This document shows, piece after piece, positions 10,105-20,556 of a DNA stretch of 42,554 nt. The notes under the pieces are model-generated. The model did no database searches, had not been told where the DNA came from, and saw only the letters and a program-made list of their open reading frames with translations. Position 1 is the stretch's first letter, and each line of letters opens with the position of its first letter. Both the position numbers and the translations under genes were made by a program. The stretch comes from an uncultured Bacteroidales bacterium (GTDB lineage Bacteria > Bacteroidota > Bacteroidia > Bacteroidales > Muribaculaceae): positions 1 through 42,554 of the forward strand of contig CADBNR010000017.1 of assembly GCA_902796035.1 (NCBI GenBank), written 5' to 3'.

Positions 10105-10145
10105 AATATGTTTGGATTCGGCAAATTGCCGGACCCAAACATATT
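10105..10145. terminator. Hairpin between fumarase and lepA
   Basis: AATATGTTTGG (10105-10115) and CCAAACATATT (10135-10145) are exact reverse complements, with an inner CGGC/GCCG pairing. It may partly terminate the fumarase transcript, but no T run follows on the minus strand. Both arms also contain TATGTTTG, a -7-like sequence, on opposite strands, so a lepA promoter on the minus strand is possible; no matching -33 element is visible. Confidence 0.5.
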
Positions 10146-10161
10146 TTATTCCTTACAAATG

Positions 10162-11799
10162 TTATGCCAGCGGGCAGCGGGGCTTGATTTGCTTGAAGAA
10201 GTCGTTGCCCTTGTTGTCCACCAGGATGAATGCGGGGAAGTCCTCGACCTCTATCTTCCAGATGGCCTCCATGCCCAACTCGGGATACTCCAGGAGTTCA
10301 ACGTTCTTGATGGAGTTCTTTGCCAGGATGGCTGCGGGACCGCCGATTGAACCGAGGTAGAAGCCGCCGTGCTTCTTGCATGCGTCGGTCACCTGCTGGC
10401 TGCGGTTGCCCTTGGCTATCATCACCATCGAGCCTCCTGCGGCCTGGAACTGGTCTACGTACGGGTCCATGCGGCCGGCCGTGGTGGGGCCGAACGATCC
10501 GCTGGGCATTCCTTCGGGCTTCTTGGCCGGTCCGGCATAGTAGATAGGGTGGTCCTTGAGGTACTGGGGCATCGGCTCGCCGGCGTCAAGACGCTCCTTG
10601 ATCTTGGCATGCGCGATGTCGCGACCCACGATGATGGTGCCCTTCAGGCTCAGGCGCGTCGACACGGGATATTTGTCAAGTGTCTCCAGAATCTTCTCCA
10701 TCGGCTGGTCAAGGTCAATCTTCACCACCTCGCCCTCGCCGGCATTGCGCATCTCCTCGGGGATAAGCTCTGCGGGGAACGTGTCGAGTTTCTCGACCCA
10801 GAGGCCGTCCTTATTTATCTTGGCCTTGATGTTACGGTCGGCCGAGCAGCTGACGCCCATGCCGACGGGACAGCTTGCGCCGTGGCGCGGCATACGGATC
10901 ACGCGGATGTCGTGTGCGAAGTATTTGCCGCCGAACTGTGCGCCGAGGCCCAGACAGTGGGCAGCCTCGAGAAGTTCCTTCTCCAGCTCCACGTCACGGA
11001 AAGCGTGACCGTATTCGTTGCCCTTGGTGGGCAGATTGTCGTAATATTTCACGCTGGCCTTCTTCACTGCGGCCAGGTTGGCTTCAGCCGATGTGCCGCC
11101 TATCACGAACGCGATGTGATACGGAGGACATGCAGCCGTGCCAAGGGTCTTCATCTTCTCGATCAGGAAGGGAACCAGTGTCTTCTTGTTGAGGATGGCT
11201 TTCGTTTCCTGATACAGATATGTCTTGTTGGCCGAGCCGCCTCCCTTGGCCACGAAAAGGAAATTATACTCCATTCCCTCGGTAGCATGGATTTCGATCT
11301 GTGCTGGAAGGTTGCATCCTGTGTTCACCTCGTCGTACATGGTGAGGGGGGCGTTCTGCGAGTAGCGCAGGTTGTTCTCGGTGTAAGTCTTATAGACGCC
11401 GTAGCTAATCTTCTCCTCGTCGTCGCAACCGGTCCACACCTGCTGGCCCTTGTATCCGGCGCAGATGCTCGTGCCAGTGTCCTGGCAGAAAGGCAGCACG
11501 CCCTTGCTGGCCACCTCGGCGTTGCGCAGCATGGTCAGCGCCACGAACTTGTCGTTGTCCGACGCCTCGGGGTCGCGCAGTATCTTGGCTACCATCTCGT
11601 TGTGTTCCCGGCGAAGCAGGAACGAGCAATCGCGGCTCGCCTCGTTGGCAAGTATGGTCAGAGCCTCCGGATCTACTACCAGAAACTCATGTCCGCCCCA
11701 GTTCTCTACTTTTACATGATCGGATGTCACCAGCCGGTATTCGGTGGTGTCGGGTCCCAGCGGGAACATCTCTTGATAATGAAATGGTTTCGTAGCCAT
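10162..11799 (-). CDS. Class I fumarate hydratase (iron-sulfur)
   Basis: This 545-residue enzyme interconverts fumarate and malate and is the oxygen-sensitive 4Fe-4S class I type. Signatures are [57 protein letters not shown] and [20 protein letters not shown], which include the cluster cysteines and the conserved RNIKAKI. The C-terminal [15 protein letters not shown] and GSIGGPAA are typical of the FumA/B beta-type half. In Bacteroidales this enzyme works in the reductive branch that makes succinate. The start is taken as the ATG at 11799 ([10 protein letters not shown]) rather than an upstream in-frame codon, because a -7 box lies just upstream. Confidence 0.95.
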   Translation of the reverse strand: MATKPFHYQEMFPLGPDTTEYRLVTSDHVKVENWGGHEFLVVDPEALTILANEASRDCSFLLRREHNEMVAKILRDPEASDNDKFVALTMLRNAEVASKGVLPFCQDTGTSICAGYKGQQVWTGCDDEEKISYGVYKTYTENNLRYSQNAPLTMYDEVNTGCNLPAQIEIHATEGMEYNFLFVAKGGGSANKTYLYQETKAILNKKTLVPFLIEKMKTLGTAACPPYHIAFVIGGTSAEANLAAVKKASVKYYDNLPTKGNEYGHAFRDVELEKELLEAAHCLGLGAQFGGKYFAHDIRVIRMPRHGASCPVGMGVSCSADRNIKAKINKDGLWVEKLDTFPAELIPEEMRNAGEGEVVKIDLDQPMEKILETLDKYPVSTRLSLKGTIIVGRDIAHAKIKERLDAGEPMPQYLKDHPIYYAGPAKKPEGMPSGSFGPTTAGRMDPYVDQFQAAGGSMVMIAKGNRSQQVTDACKKHGGFYLGSIGGPAAILAKNSIKNVELLEYPELGMEAIWKIEVEDFPAFILVDNKGNDFFKQIKPRCPLA

Positions 11800-11829
11800 A
11801 TTATTTCGTGTTTTTGTGGTTTCTTCTCG

Positions 11830-11837
11830 CAAAATTA
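11830..11837 (-). promoter_or_regulatory. -7 box of the fumarase gene
   Basis: On the minus strand this reads TAATTTTG, an exact TAnnTTTG. The -33 region 20 bp further back has only a partial match. The leader would be about 27 nt. Confidence 0.5.
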
Positions 11838-11974
11838 CTAAAAATATGTGACTATACCAACAATCTGCCTTTACTATATGGAGTGCAGGGATAGACTTGA
11901 ATCGACCATTTATCCAAATAATATTCCTTTTTGTCCTCTCATCCTCTTTTCTGAGTATAACCTCTGACGTCTGA

Positions 11975-12006
11975 TTTGCTTATTATCGAAAAAAATTATA
12001 ACTTTG
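11975..12006 (+). promoter_or_regulatory. Promoter of the polysaccharide export operon
   Basis: TTTG at 11975-11978 and TAACTTTG at 11999-12006 are separated by exactly 20 bp, a complete Bacteroidetes -33/-7 promoter. The transcript would carry a leader of about 160 nt before the ATG at 12171. No UpxY-type antiterminator gene precedes the operon. Otherwise the 11838-12170 gap holds no gene. Confidence 0.75.
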
Positions 12007-12135
12007 CAACGCTTTATGTCAGACAATTTCAGAGTGTCGGGCATGAATTTTCGTGTCAGGCGGCATTATGAATTTTTAACGGTTTATGATCCCGTCTGCC
12101 TTTTCAAGCGTTATTACGACAGTTTATTAAGTGTT

Positions 12136-12151
12136 TGTTTCCCCGGAAACA
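12136..12151 (+). other. Small hairpin in the export-operon leader
   Basis: TGTTTCC (12136-12142) pairs with GGAAACA (12145-12151) around a 2-nt centre. It lies 19 bp before the start codon. It could be a protein-binding palindrome or a weak stem affecting translation; no T run follows, so it is not a terminator. Confidence 0.4.
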
Positions 12152-12170
12152 TTAAGTAATAGGAATATTA

Positions 12171-12998
12171 ATGAAAATCATACGCTATATGCTGTACGCC
12201 TTGAGCCTGACGGCACTTGCCACGTCGTGCTCCGCGCCCAAGGACATCACATATTTCCAGAGTCTGCAGAACGGCGATCAGCTTGCCCTGTCACAGGCAA
12301 AAGCCATTACTCTTGAACCGGACGACAAAGTAATCATACTGGTGCATACCACCGATCCGCGTCTCAACGCGCTGTTCAATCTGCCGTCCCCCACCACACG
12401 CATCGGGATCTTGACCCAGACAGGCTCGACCGCACCGACATATTCACAACAGGAAACTCCTCCATACACTGTCGATTCCAAAGGTGACATCAATTTCCCG
12501 GTTCTGGGCAAGATTCACGTACAGGGCATGACCGCCGAGCAGCTTTCATCGTATCTGAGCAGTGAACTCACCAGCCGCGACCTGGCCAAGAACCCGATAG
12601 TGACCGTTGAGTTCGTCAATCTGGCCGTATCGGTATTGGGCGAAGTCAACCATCCGGGACGCGTAGGAATAAAACGTCAGGACCTTACCATCCTCGACGC
12701 AATCAGCGAGGCAGGCGACCTGACCATCTACGGCCTGCGTGACAATGTCAAGGTGATTCGCCATGAAAACGGCACCCAGAAAGTATACACCGTCAATCTC
12801 GTCGATGGCAAAAACCTGGCCTCCAGCCCCGTATATTATCTCAAACAGAACGATGTGATATACGTAGAGCCCAACAACACAAAGAAAAACACGTCGAAGC
12901 CCTCGGGCAATATCTGGCAACAGCCCGGCATCTGGATCTCGATGCTCGGAAGCGCCATCTCCGTAGCCACAATGATCATCACTCTTACTAAGAAATAA
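12171..12998 (+). CDS. Polysaccharide export outer-membrane lipoprotein (Wza-like)
   Basis: This 275-residue protein belongs to the Poly_export/SLBB family, which forms the outer-membrane exit pore for capsule or exopolysaccharide. The N-terminus is a lipoprotein signal with lipobox LATSC (lipidated Cys at residue 20), followed by APKDITYFQSL, typical of Bacteroidetes members. The Poly_export domain includes TVDSKGDINFPVLGKIHVQG (about residues 101-120), and an SLBB domain follows (VSVLGEVNHPGRVGIKRQDL and the region after it). A C-terminal hydrophobic helix (GIWISMLGSAISVATMIITL) ends the protein. The tyrosine-kinase gene follows after 20 bp, its standard partner. Confidence 0.92.
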   Translation: MKIIRYMLYALSLTALATSCSAPKDITYFQSLQNGDQLALSQAKAITLEPDDKVIILVHTTDPRLNALFNLPSPTTRIGILTQTGSTAPTYSQQETPPYTVDSKGDINFPVLGKIHVQGMTAEQLSSYLSSELTSRDLAKNPIVTVEFVNLAVSVLGEVNHPGRVGIKRQDLTILDAISEAGDLTIYGLRDNVKVIRHENGTQKVYTVNLVDGKNLASSPVYYLKQNDVIYVEPNNTKKNTSKPSGNIWQQPGIWISMLGSAISVATMIITLTKK

Positions 12999-13018
12999 TA
13001 CGGATTTCAGACATACCG

Positions 13019-15439
13019 ATGGAAAATACATATATCGAAGACCGCTCTGACTATCAGAAAAAAGAAAGAGGCATTAACCTGAAACAATTCCTGTTCCTGT
13101 GTCTGTACAACTGGAAATGGTTCGTGATATCCGTCATCATCTGCCTCGGACTGGCATTCCTGTATATAAAGCACACAGCGCCGACATATACGCGCAATGC
13201 GCTGGTGATGATACGCACCGATGAAAAGGGGACTTCCATGTCGGCCAATTCGGCCATGCTTCAGGACTTGGGCATCAACAACGGCAACTCGCCAGTAGAT
13301 AACGAGATTGCCATCATAGGCAGTCCCGACCTGATGCGTGATGTGGTAAGGCGACTCAGACTTAACATCTCCTATTCCACGCGCAAGGGCATCCGCACCG
13401 AGGACCTGTACGGATCCACGCTGCCCGTCACCGTCACGATGCCGGACATCCCCGAAGAGGACAACGCCTCGTTCAAGCTCCACCTGCAATCTAACGGAGA
13501 TTTCACCATCACCGACCTGAAGCTAAAAAAGAAGACTTTCGAACGTGCTCCCATCCATGGACGTCTCGGCGTGCCTGTCAGCACCCCGCTGGGCAGAATT
13601 ACAGTTAATCCGGCAAAAGGATTCGAAAAGATGGCCCGGGATTCAAAAATAGACATCAACGTAAGCCGCGTTTCCGTGCGTGCCGCCGCTAAAAATTATT
13701 CGGCATCTCTGAAATCCACCGTCGACAAGAAAATGTGGAATGTGGTGGAACTTACATGGACCGGGCCGTCCATCGAAAAAGCCACGGATATATTGAACAC
13801 CCTGATTGCCTCGTATAACGACACTTGGATGCTTGACAAGCGCGAGATGGCCAATTCGTCAAGCGACTTCATCGACGAGCGTATCCAGGTGCTTCAGAAA
13901 GAACTGGGCAATGTAGACCACGACATCTCTCAGTTCAAGAGCAACAACATGCTTCCCGACGTAACCGCAGCGGCGCAGCTGTATATGACACAGGCCAGCA
14001 AAGGCGAAGAAGACCTGAAGCAGCTTGAGAACCAAGCATATATGCTACGCTATGTGCGCAACTCGCTGCGTGACAACAAAAACGGTTACAAGCCTCTTCC
14101 CTCCAGCCTGGGCGTTATGGATGCTCCGGCACTGACCCAGCAGCTGGTGCAGTACAACACCCGTGTAAGCGAACGCAACTCACTGGCAAGCCAAAGCTCG
14201 GAAAACAATCCTCTGCTCACCACTATGGACGCGGAACTCGATGCTTCGCGCCATGCCTTGCTCGTCACCATGGACAATGAAATTGCCGCCATTCAAGAGC
14301 AGATAAAGACTCAGCAGAACCTGATGGGTCACGCAAGATCGCAGATCGCCTCAAACCCCAATCAGGCACGATATCTGCTCAGCGTGGAACGCCAGCAGAA
14401 AGTTAAGGAAGAACTCTATCTCTTCCTGTTGCAGAAGCGTGAGGAAAATCAGCTGAACCAGGCCATCTCATCGTCCAACACCCGCATGATACGCACCACC
14501 GACGGTCCCGACACGCCGGTTGCCCCCCGCAAGGCCATTATCCTGCTGCTGGCTCTGGTGTTCGGTATCGCAATCCCCGGAGGCATACTCTATCTAAAGG
14601 AGGCGAACGTGAGCGTGGTGCGCAACCGCAAGGACATTTCCGGTCTGACCATACCGTTCGCCGGAGAGCTGCCCTTCGACGGCAAAGCCAAGAAATCATT
14701 TTCATCGGCCGGCCGACATAAAGAAATGGCCGTGGTGGCCGTCAAGGCCAACTCCCGCAACGTCATAAACGAGGCCTTCCGCGTGATACGCACCAATCTG
14801 GAATTCATGCGCGGGCGTGACACAAAACCGCAGGTCGTCATGGTGACATCCGCATCATCCGGATCGGGAAAGACTTATATCACCTTTAATCTGGCCAAGT
14901 CATTCTCGATCAAGGACAAGAAGGTACTGGTCATAGACATGGACCTGCGCAAGGCTTCGCTCAGCAAATACGGCGACAGGCACAATTATGGCATCGCCGA
15001 TTACCTGGCCGACCGCATCCAGAACATCAACGACGTGATTCAGCCGGTGCAGGACGCCCAGGGTATGTTCCTGATTCCTGTCGGCACCATGCCTCCCAAC
15101 CCCACCGAGTTGCTGTTCAGCGACAAACTTCCCGGACTGCTCGACCAGCTTCGTCAGGAATACGATTATGTGTTTATCGACTGTCCTCCGGTGGAAGTCG
15201 TGGCCGACTCTTCGATCATCGCAAGCCATGCAGACAGCACCATCTTCGTGGTGCGCGCCGGTCTGTTCCCGCTCGACATGCTCGACATGCTCGAGGGTTA
15301 CTACAAGGACAACAAATTCCCGAATCTGTCGATCATACTTAACGGAACGATATATTCGGAAGGCAGCGTAGTGGGGCATTACGGCAACGGCTTCGGCACA
15401 TACGGCTACGGAATCCAGTATAAATACGGCAAAGACTGA
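13019..15439 (+). CDS. Polysaccharide co-polymerase / tyrosine autokinase (Wzc-like)
   Basis: This 806-residue inner-membrane protein combines a Wzz chain-length domain with a cytoplasmic BY-kinase domain. The first membrane helix is at about residues 36-52 ([17 protein letters not shown]) and the second at about 504-524. Between them lies a long periplasmic coiled-coil region. The kinase has Walker A ASSGSGKT (residues 612-619, Lys618), Walker A' [13 protein letters not shown] and Walker B VFIDCPP. The C-terminal tail carries five tyrosines within about 20 residues ([20 protein letters not shown]), the usual autophosphorylation cluster. It works with the upstream export lipoprotein to control polymer length and secretion. 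Confidence 0.94.
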   Translation: MENTYIEDRSDYQKKERGINLKQFLFLCLYNWKWFVISVIICLGLAFLYIKHTAPTYTRNALVMIRTDEKGTSMSANSAMLQDLGINNGNSPVDNEIAIIGSPDLMRDVVRRLRLNISYSTRKGIRTEDLYGSTLPVTVTMPDIPEEDNASFKLHLQSNGDFTITDLKLKKKTFERAPIHGRLGVPVSTPLGRITVNPAKGFEKMARDSKIDINVSRVSVRAAAKNYSASLKSTVDKKMWNVVELTWTGPSIEKATDILNTLIASYNDTWMLDKREMANSSSDFIDERIQVLQKELGNVDHDISQFKSNNMLPDVTAAAQLYMTQASKGEEDLKQLENQAYMLRYVRNSLRDNKNGYKPLPSSLGVMDAPALTQQLVQYNTRVSERNSLASQSSENNPLLTTMDAELDASRHALLVTMDNEIAAIQEQIKTQQNLMGHARSQIASNPNQARYLLSVERQQKVKEELYLFLLQKREENQLNQAISSSNTRMIRTTDGPDTPVAPRKAIILLLALVFGIAIPGGILYLKEANVSVVRNRKDISGLTIPFAGELPFDGKAKKSFSSAGRHKEMAVVAVKANSRNVINEAFRVIRTNLEFMRGRDTKPQVVMVTSASSGSGKTYITFNLAKSFSIKDKKVLVIDMDLRKASLSKYGDRHNYGIADYLADRIQNINDVIQPVQDAQGMFLIPVGTMPPNPTELLFSDKLPGLLDQLRQEYDYVFIDCPPVEVVADSSIIASHADSTIFVVRAGLFPLDMLDMLEGYYKDNKFPNLSIILNGTIYSEGSVVGHYGNGFGTYGYGIQYKYGKD

Positions 15440-15464
15440 TAACCCAACAAACACGAAATCGGAT

Positions 15465-16370
15465 ATGAAAGGCATTGTATTGGCCGGCGGCTCCGGCACG
15501 CGACTTTACCCCATCACCAAGGGAGTGAGCAAACAGATGTTGCCTGTCTATGACAAGCCAATGATCTACTATCCGATATCAACGCTGATGCTGGCAGGCA
15601 TCCGCGAGATATTGATTATCTCCACCCCCGACGATCTTCCGGGCTTCCGCCGGCTGTTGGGCGACGGCTCCGACTACGGCGTACGGTTTGAATATGCCGA
15701 ACAACCCAGTCCCGACGGTCTGGCTCAGGCTTTCATCATAGGGCGCGACTTCATAGGCGATGATTCCGTCTGTCTGGTACTGGGCGACAACATCTTCCAT
15801 GGAGCCGGCTTCGCCCAGATACTGCGTCAGGCAGTGAACGAACTCGAGTCCAACGGCAAGGCTTCCGTGTTCGGATACCGTGTGGAGGATCCGGAGCGTT
15901 ACGGTGTCGCCGAGTTCGACGCGAAGGGCAATTGCCTGTCCATCGAGGAGAAACCGGCCAAGCCAAAATCCAATTACGCGGTCGTAGGACTCTACTTCTA
16001 TCCCAACTCCGTGGTGGACGTGGCCGCCGCCATCAAGCCATCGGCACGCGGCGAGCTGGAAATAACATCGGTCAATCAGCATTATCTGGCCGAAGGGCTG
16101 CTGCGTGTCGGCATCCTGCCCCGTGGATTCGCATGGCTCGACACCGGAACGCACGACTCGCTGGCAGACGCCTCCATTTATGTGGAAGTGCTGGAAAAAC
16201 GCCAGGGCCGCAAGATAGGTTGCCTGGAGGGCATCGCTTTCCACAAAGGCTGGATATCTAAAGAAAAAATGACCGAACTCGCCAAACCTCTCATGAAAAA
16301 TGAATACGGTCGATACCTGATGAGTCTGGTGAACGAGACCGAGACCGACACATACAATTCCTTCGAATAA
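15465..16370 (+). CDS. rmlA: Glucose-1-phosphate thymidylyltransferase
   Basis: This 301-residue enzyme makes dTDP-glucose from glucose-1-phosphate and dTTP, the first step towards dTDP-L-rhamnose and related deoxy sugars. The nucleotidyltransferase signature [20 protein letters not shown] lies at residues 8-27 and is followed by [10 protein letters not shown]. Other matching blocks are [24 protein letters not shown] and [14 protein letters not shown]. The length fits the short RmlA form. It begins 25 bp after the kinase gene and is followed after 30 bp by rmlC. rmlB and rmlD are not in the window, so the pathway must be completed elsewhere. Confidence 0.96.
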   Translation: MKGIVLAGGSGTRLYPITKGVSKQMLPVYDKPMIYYPISTLMLAGIREILIISTPDDLPGFRRLLGDGSDYGVRFEYAEQPSPDGLAQAFIIGRDFIGDDSVCLVLGDNIFHGAGFAQILRQAVNELESNGKASVFGYRVEDPERYGVAEFDAKGNCLSIEEKPAKPKSNYAVVGLYFYPNSVVDVAAAIKPSARGELEITSVNQHYLAEGLLRVGILPRGFAWLDTGTHDSLADASIYVEVLEKRQGRKIGCLEGIAFHKGWISKEKMTELAKPLMKNEYGRYLMSLVNETETDTYNSFE

Positions 16371-16400
16371 CATCATATCGCGAATCACAACCTGACGGGC

Positions 16401-16949
16401 ATGAAACTGATAGAAACAGACATATCGGGCGTATACATTCTGGAGCCACGCATTTTTAAGGATGCGAGGGGTTATTTCTTCGAATCGTACAACAAGGAGA
16501 CCTTCGACAGACTGATCGGCCCGGTTGACTTCGTCCAGGACAACGAATCAAGTTCCGTACGCGGCGTGATGCGCGGACTTCACTTCCAGGCACCTCCGCA
16601 CGCCCAGGCCAAGCTGGTGCGCTGCATCCGCGGCGAGGTACTTGACGTGGCGGTCGATATCCGGAAGGACTCTCCTACTTACGGCCGCCATGTCAGCGTG
16701 ATTCTATCCGAAAGCAATCACCGACAGTTCTTTATTCCCCGTGGTTTCGCTCACGGATTCGCCGTGCTCAGCGACACCGCCGTATTTCAATATAAGTGCG
16801 ACAACCTGTATTGCCCCGAGGCGGAAGGTGGAATATCCATCGCCGACCCGGAACTCGGCATAGACTGGACCATAGAGCCGGCGGAAGCGATCCTGTCGGA
16901 CAAGGATACACGACACCCGCTGTTCCGCGACTTCAAGTCGCCGTTCTGA
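16401..16949 (+). CDS. rmlC: dTDP-4-dehydrorhamnose 3,5-epimerase
   Basis: This 182-residue cupin enzyme epimerises dTDP-4-keto-6-deoxyglucose at C3 and C5 on the route to dTDP-L-rhamnose. It carries the family motifs FFESYNKETF, VRGVMRGLHFQAPPHAQAK (with the catalytic His), EVLDVAVDIRKDSPTYG and FIPRGFAHGFAVLS. The length is normal. It is the last gene of the export operon; after its stop comes a short CT-rich repeat rather than a recognisable terminator, so some read-through to 17143 is possible. Confidence 0.96.
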   Translation: MKLIETDISGVYILEPRIFKDARGYFFESYNKETFDRLIGPVDFVQDNESSSVRGVMRGLHFQAPPHAQAKLVRCIRGEVLDVAVDIRKDSPTYGRHVSVILSESNHRQFFIPRGFAHGFAVLSDTAVFQYKCDNLYCPEAEGGISIADPELGIDWTIEPAEAILSDKDTRHPLFRDFKSPF

Positions 16950-16981
16950 CATTTCACCTTCCGCGACAGATACCCATCACT

Positions 16982-17035
16982 ACTCCCGCCACTCCCGCCA
17001 CTCCCACTACTCCCACTACTCCCACTACTCCCACT
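16982..17035 (+). repeat. 9-bp tandem repeat, six copies
   Basis: Six units of ACTCCC(GCC/ACT) run without gaps: two with GCC and four with ACT. The array starts 32 bp after the rmlC stop. On the minus strand it creates a Gly/Ser-rich open frame, which I treat as an artefact of the repeat. Confidence 0.95.
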
Positions 17036-17046
17036 CATCCCTCCCA

Positions 17047-17078
17047 TTTGTTTTTTACGCATTTTTTTCGTAATTTTG
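17047..17078 (+). promoter_or_regulatory. Promoter of the amidase-TamL operon
   Basis: TTTG at 17047-17050 and TAATTTTG at 17071-17078 are separated by exactly 20 bp. The leader to the ATG at 17143 would be about 60 nt. The -33 element sits directly after the CT-rich tandem repeat. Confidence 0.75.
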
Positions 17079-17142
17079 CTTGATTGTGGAAACCCCGCCG
17101 CAATCCGGCCTGACGGGCTATTACCCTTGAAACAATTACGTT

Positions 17143-20100
17143 ATGCGTCTTAAACATATTATTTACATACTTATCTGCGGCTTGCTTTACTTCGGGGCTG
17201 CCGAATCGTTCCAGGCATACGCCGAACCGGCAGCGAAAAGTGCGAGTGCAAAGAGCAAAAAGAATTCAAAAAGCTCTAAAAGTTCAAAAAGCAGAAAAAG
17301 CTCGAAAAGCAGAAAATCAACGAGCCGTAAGTCAGGTGAAAAATCGACTTCAAAAAAATCCCGTTATAATAAATCCAAAAAGAGCAGCCGTTCCAAAAAG
17401 AAATCATCATCGAGGAGCAAGAGCCGTCGCGGACGCAATGCTGTAAAGACAAAATACACGGCACCTCCCAAGGAGACGCCTCAGAACGACTCGCTGACGC
17501 TGGCCGTGAACTCGGCCCTGATAGAACGCATTCCGTCGCATCTGAATCCCGGCGGTCTGCGCGTCAACAGCGTGCGACCCAACCATTCCTCTCGTCTGGC
17601 CAATGTGTCGCTCAACGAGAATTTCACATATCTGCCCGTTACCAAGGGCCTGATTGACACGCTGCAGAACGATGTGCGCGCCGTGCTCCCCGACTCACTG
17701 TCCGACTACAGGGTGCTGCTCACCGTCGGAGGCAAATCTCTGTCATACTACATAACCAAGGTGGACAAGCTGCCGCCGGAACACCGCAAGAATCCGGCAT
17801 TCGTCACCGAGGTCAATCCCGTATCGTCCACCGCCAAGGGTATGGACAACGACATCGTGGCTCTGTGGCACAGCCACGGCCGTTACTACAAGAACGGCGG
17901 CTGGCAATGGCAGCGCCCTCTGCTGTTCCAGACGGTGGAGGACACATACACCATGAGCTATATCCTCCCCTATGTGGTGCCGATGCTCGAAAACGCCGGC
18001 GCGTACGTATTCCTGCCGCGCGAACGCGACACCAATCCCAACGAGGTGATTGTGGACAACGACACCAATCCCGATGGGAAGGTTTATTCCCAGTCCACCT
18101 ATCGCGAGAACAACGGCGCCCAGCAATGGGCCACCGGCGAGCAGGAAGGCTTTATCTACGACCTGCCCGATTTCCGCGACACCGAGAATCCGTTCGAGAA
18201 CGGCACCTACCGCCAGGTGCCGACCGTGGCCGGAGGCAACACGTCGGCCGCGGCATGGTACGCCGACATCCCCGAGGATGGTGAATATGCCGTTTACGTC
18301 AGCTACAAGACTCTCCCTAACTCCACCACCGACGCACACTATTCCGTCAATTATTCCGGAGGCACCAAGGAATTCCGCGTAAATCAGAAGATGGGTGGCG
18401 GCACATGGATATACCTATGCACCGTACCCCTTGAGAAAGGGTACAGCGACACCGAAGCCATCGTGACACTGACCAACGACACCAAGGGCGCGCCGGGCAC
18501 CATTCTTACCGCCGACGCCGTCAAGATTGGCGGAGGCATGGGCAACATAGCCCGGTCGCCGCGCCGCAGCGACGTATATTACGACCCTTCTACCCCTGAC
18601 ACCGCCGACGAAGAATCGGCCGATGAAGAGGAGTATGAAGAAGACGACGAAGAAGAATCGGAGACAACCGACGAGACCACGGAAAATGCGGAAAATTCCG
18701 AGACCCCCGACAGTCCCGATACCGAAATCGCACAGACAAAACCAGCTGAGAACCACACCCCCAAGGGTGCCGCACCAAGCTTCCGCACCTCGGGTTATCC
18801 CCGATTCCTGGAGGGTGCCCGTTACTGGCTGCACTGGGCCGGTTTCCCGGAATATGTGTATTCCCCCTATCACGGTGCCGACGACTATAAGGACGACTAC
18901 ACGTCGCGCGGTCACTGGGTGAACTATCTGGCAGGAGGATCGCGCGTGCTTCCCGGACGCGAGGGCCTGAACCTCCCCGTGGACCTGGCTTTCGCACTTC
19001 ATTCCGATGCCGGCAAGCGTGCCGACGATTCATTTGTAGGCACATTGGGAATCTACTTCACCCAGAACGGCGCCACATACACCGACGGCACGCCGCGCAT
19101 CAATTCGCGAATGCTCACCGACATGGTGATGCAGCAGATCTCCAAAGATGTGCGCCGCGAATGGGAACCCCGCTGGACACGCCGCTCCATGTGGGACAAG
19201 TCGTATGTCGAGGCTCGTGTGCCCGAAGTGCCCACTACGTTGATAGAGCTGATGAGTCATCAGAACTTCGCCGACATGCAGTATGGTCTCGATCCCGAAT
19301 TCCGTTTCACCGTAGGCCGCGCCATATACAAGGGTATCGCGCGCTTCCTGGCCCAGCGCAAGGACCGCGAGCTGGTGATACAACCCCTCCCCGTCAAGGA
19401 TTTCAGAATCAAGCGTACCAAAAAGAACCATTACCGCCTCAGCTGGGAACCCACTCCCGACGAACTGGAACCTACGGCGATGCCCACGAAGTATGTCATA
19501 ATGGAACGTTCGGGCGACGACTTAGGCTTCCACAAGATAGGCGAGACCAAAGACACCCACTTCGACCTGCGCGTAGCCGACCATGACATCCACTCGTTCT
19601 ATGTCATAGCAGCCAACGAGGGAGGCGCCGCCTTCCCGAGCGAGACTCTGGCACTGCGCGAGGCTCCCGATGCGTCACAGCCCGTGCTTGTGGTGAACGG
19701 ATTCGACCGTGTGTCCGCTCCCGGCTCGTTCTCGGAGAACGGTCGCGCCGGATTCGACAGCGAGAACGATTTCGGCGTGCCTTACATCAAAGATATATCC
19801 TTCACCGGCTATCAGACCGAGTTCCGCCGCAACGCCGGCGAAAGCTTCGGCCGCAGCGGTTCGAACTACGTGACGCAGGTGATAGCCGGCAACACGTTCG
19901 ACTATCCCGCCACGCACGGTGCCGCGATAGCACATGCCGGCAAGGGATTCGTGTCGGCCAGCGCATCGTCCGTACAGAACGGCGAGGTCAAGCTGCAGGA
20001 CTATCCCATGGTCGATGTGATTCTGGGCAAACAGAAATCGACCGTAACGGGCCATTCAAACAAGGGAGTGCGCTACAAGGTGGTACCCGGCGAGATGCAG

Positions 20101-20556
20101 AAGAAGCTCCGCCAGTATTCCGACAAGGGTGGACGCCTGATGCTGAGCGGCGAGTTCATCAGTTCCGACCTGCAGGGCCGTCGCGCGGACCGCAACGACC
20201 GCGAGTTCCTGGAGGAAGTGCTGGGGCTGCAGACCACACCCGACTCCGTGGCGCACCCCACTATGCCGGCCGCCTCCTCGCAGTCGGGCCGTCTGCGAGA
20301 CTCCCGGGGAAACAGCCTGCCTTATTCCTCGACGCTGAACGAGAACATGTATATCGTGGAGAATCCCGACATACTCACCCCCGCCGACGACGACACCGAA
20401 ACCCTGCTGACATTCACTAACGGCGGCGTGGCCGGCCTGCGCCACGACCGCGGACGCGGCAGGGTGTTCGTATTCTCCGTGCCTTTCGAGGCCATTACCG
20501 ATGCCACGGCCCGCGACCGCATCATGAAACAAGTAATAGATTCCATTAAGAAATGA
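17143..20556 (+). CDS. Large periplasmic amidase-like protein with golvesin insert
   Basis: This 1137-residue secreted protein has a signal peptide (1-27, ending AYA) and a Ser/Lys/Arg low-complexity linker (about 30-100). An N-acetylmuramoyl-L-alanine amidase (Amidase_3-like) domain appears split. Its first half has [11 protein letters not shown] (His243 and His245); its second half has FALHSDAG (His620) and [14 protein letters not shown] (Glu702), placed like zinc ligands and catalytic Glu. Between them lie a golvesin-like beta domain (about 365-470) and a very acidic spacer (about 485-545). A fibronectin type III domain (about 745-845) and a C-terminal alpha/beta domain of about 290 residues (from [11 protein letters not shown]) follow. 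Relatives are often labelled xanthan lyase, which the sequence does not support. It is the first gene of the operon. Confidence 0.8.
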   Translation: MRLKHIIYILICGLLYFGAAESFQAYAEPAAKSASAKSKKNSKSSKSSKSRKSSKSRKSTSRKSGEKSTSKKSRYNKSKKSSRSKKKSSSRSKSRRGRNAVKTKYTAPPKETPQNDSLTLAVNSALIERIPSHLNPGGLRVNSVRPNHSSRLANVSLNENFTYLPVTKGLIDTLQNDVRAVLPDSLSDYRVLLTVGGKSLSYYITKVDKLPPEHRKNPAFVTEVNPVSSTAKGMDNDIVALWHSHGRYYKNGGWQWQRPLLFQTVEDTYTMSYILPYVVPMLENAGAYVFLPRERDTNPNEVIVDNDTNPDGKVYSQSTYRENNGAQQWATGEQEGFIYDLPDFRDTENPFENGTYRQVPTVAGGNTSAAAWYADIPEDGEYAVYVSYKTLPNSTTDAHYSVNYSGGTKEFRVNQKMGGGTWIYLCTVPLEKGYSDTEAIVTLTNDTKGAPGTILTADAVKIGGGMGNIARSPRRSDVYYDPSTPDTADEESADEEEYEEDDEEESETTDETTENAENSETPDSPDTEIAQTKPAENHTPKGAAPSFRTSGYPRFLEGARYWLHWAGFPEYVYSPYHGADDYKDDYTSRGHWVNYLAGGSRVLPGREGLNLPVDLAFALHSDAGKRADDSFVGTLGIYFTQNGATYTDGTPRINSRMLTDMVMQQISKDVRREWEPRWTRRSMWDKSYVEARVPEVPTTLIELMSHQNFADMQYGLDPEFRFTVGRAIYKGIARFLAQRKDRELVIQPLPVKDFRIKRTKKNHYRLSWEPTPDELEPTAMPTKYVIMERSGDDLGFHKIGETKDTHFDLRVADHDIHSFYVIAANEGGAAFPSETLALREAPDASQPVLVVNGFDRVSAPGSFSENGRAGFDSENDFGVPYIKDISFTGYQTEFRRNAGESFGRSGSNYVTQVIAGNTFDYPATHGAAIAHAGKGFVSASASSVQNGEVKLQDYPMVDVILGKQKSTVTGHSNKGVRYKVVPGEMQKKLRQYSDKGGRLMLSGEFISSDLQGRRADRNDREFLEEVLGLQTTPDSVAHPTMPAASSQSGRLRDSRGNSLPYSSTLNENMYIVENPDILTPADDDTETLLTFTNGGVAGLRHDRGRGRVFVFSVPFEAITDATARDRIMKQVIDSIKK

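Noticed and set aside
10369-11841. 490-codon plus-strand open frame opposite fumarase
   Set aside because: Shadow of the class I fumarase gene; no domain and no own promoter.
12013-12170. Riboswitch in the export-operon leader
   Set aside because: Only one short palindrome is visible and no conserved riboswitch core is recognisable.
16982-17035. Possible CRISPR array
   Set aside because: Units are 9 bp with no spacers; it is a simple tandem repeat.
16787-17062. Minus-strand frame with Gly-Ser repeats
   Set aside because: It arises from the 9-bp tandem repeat read backwards and overlaps the rmlC end; no promoter or conserved part.
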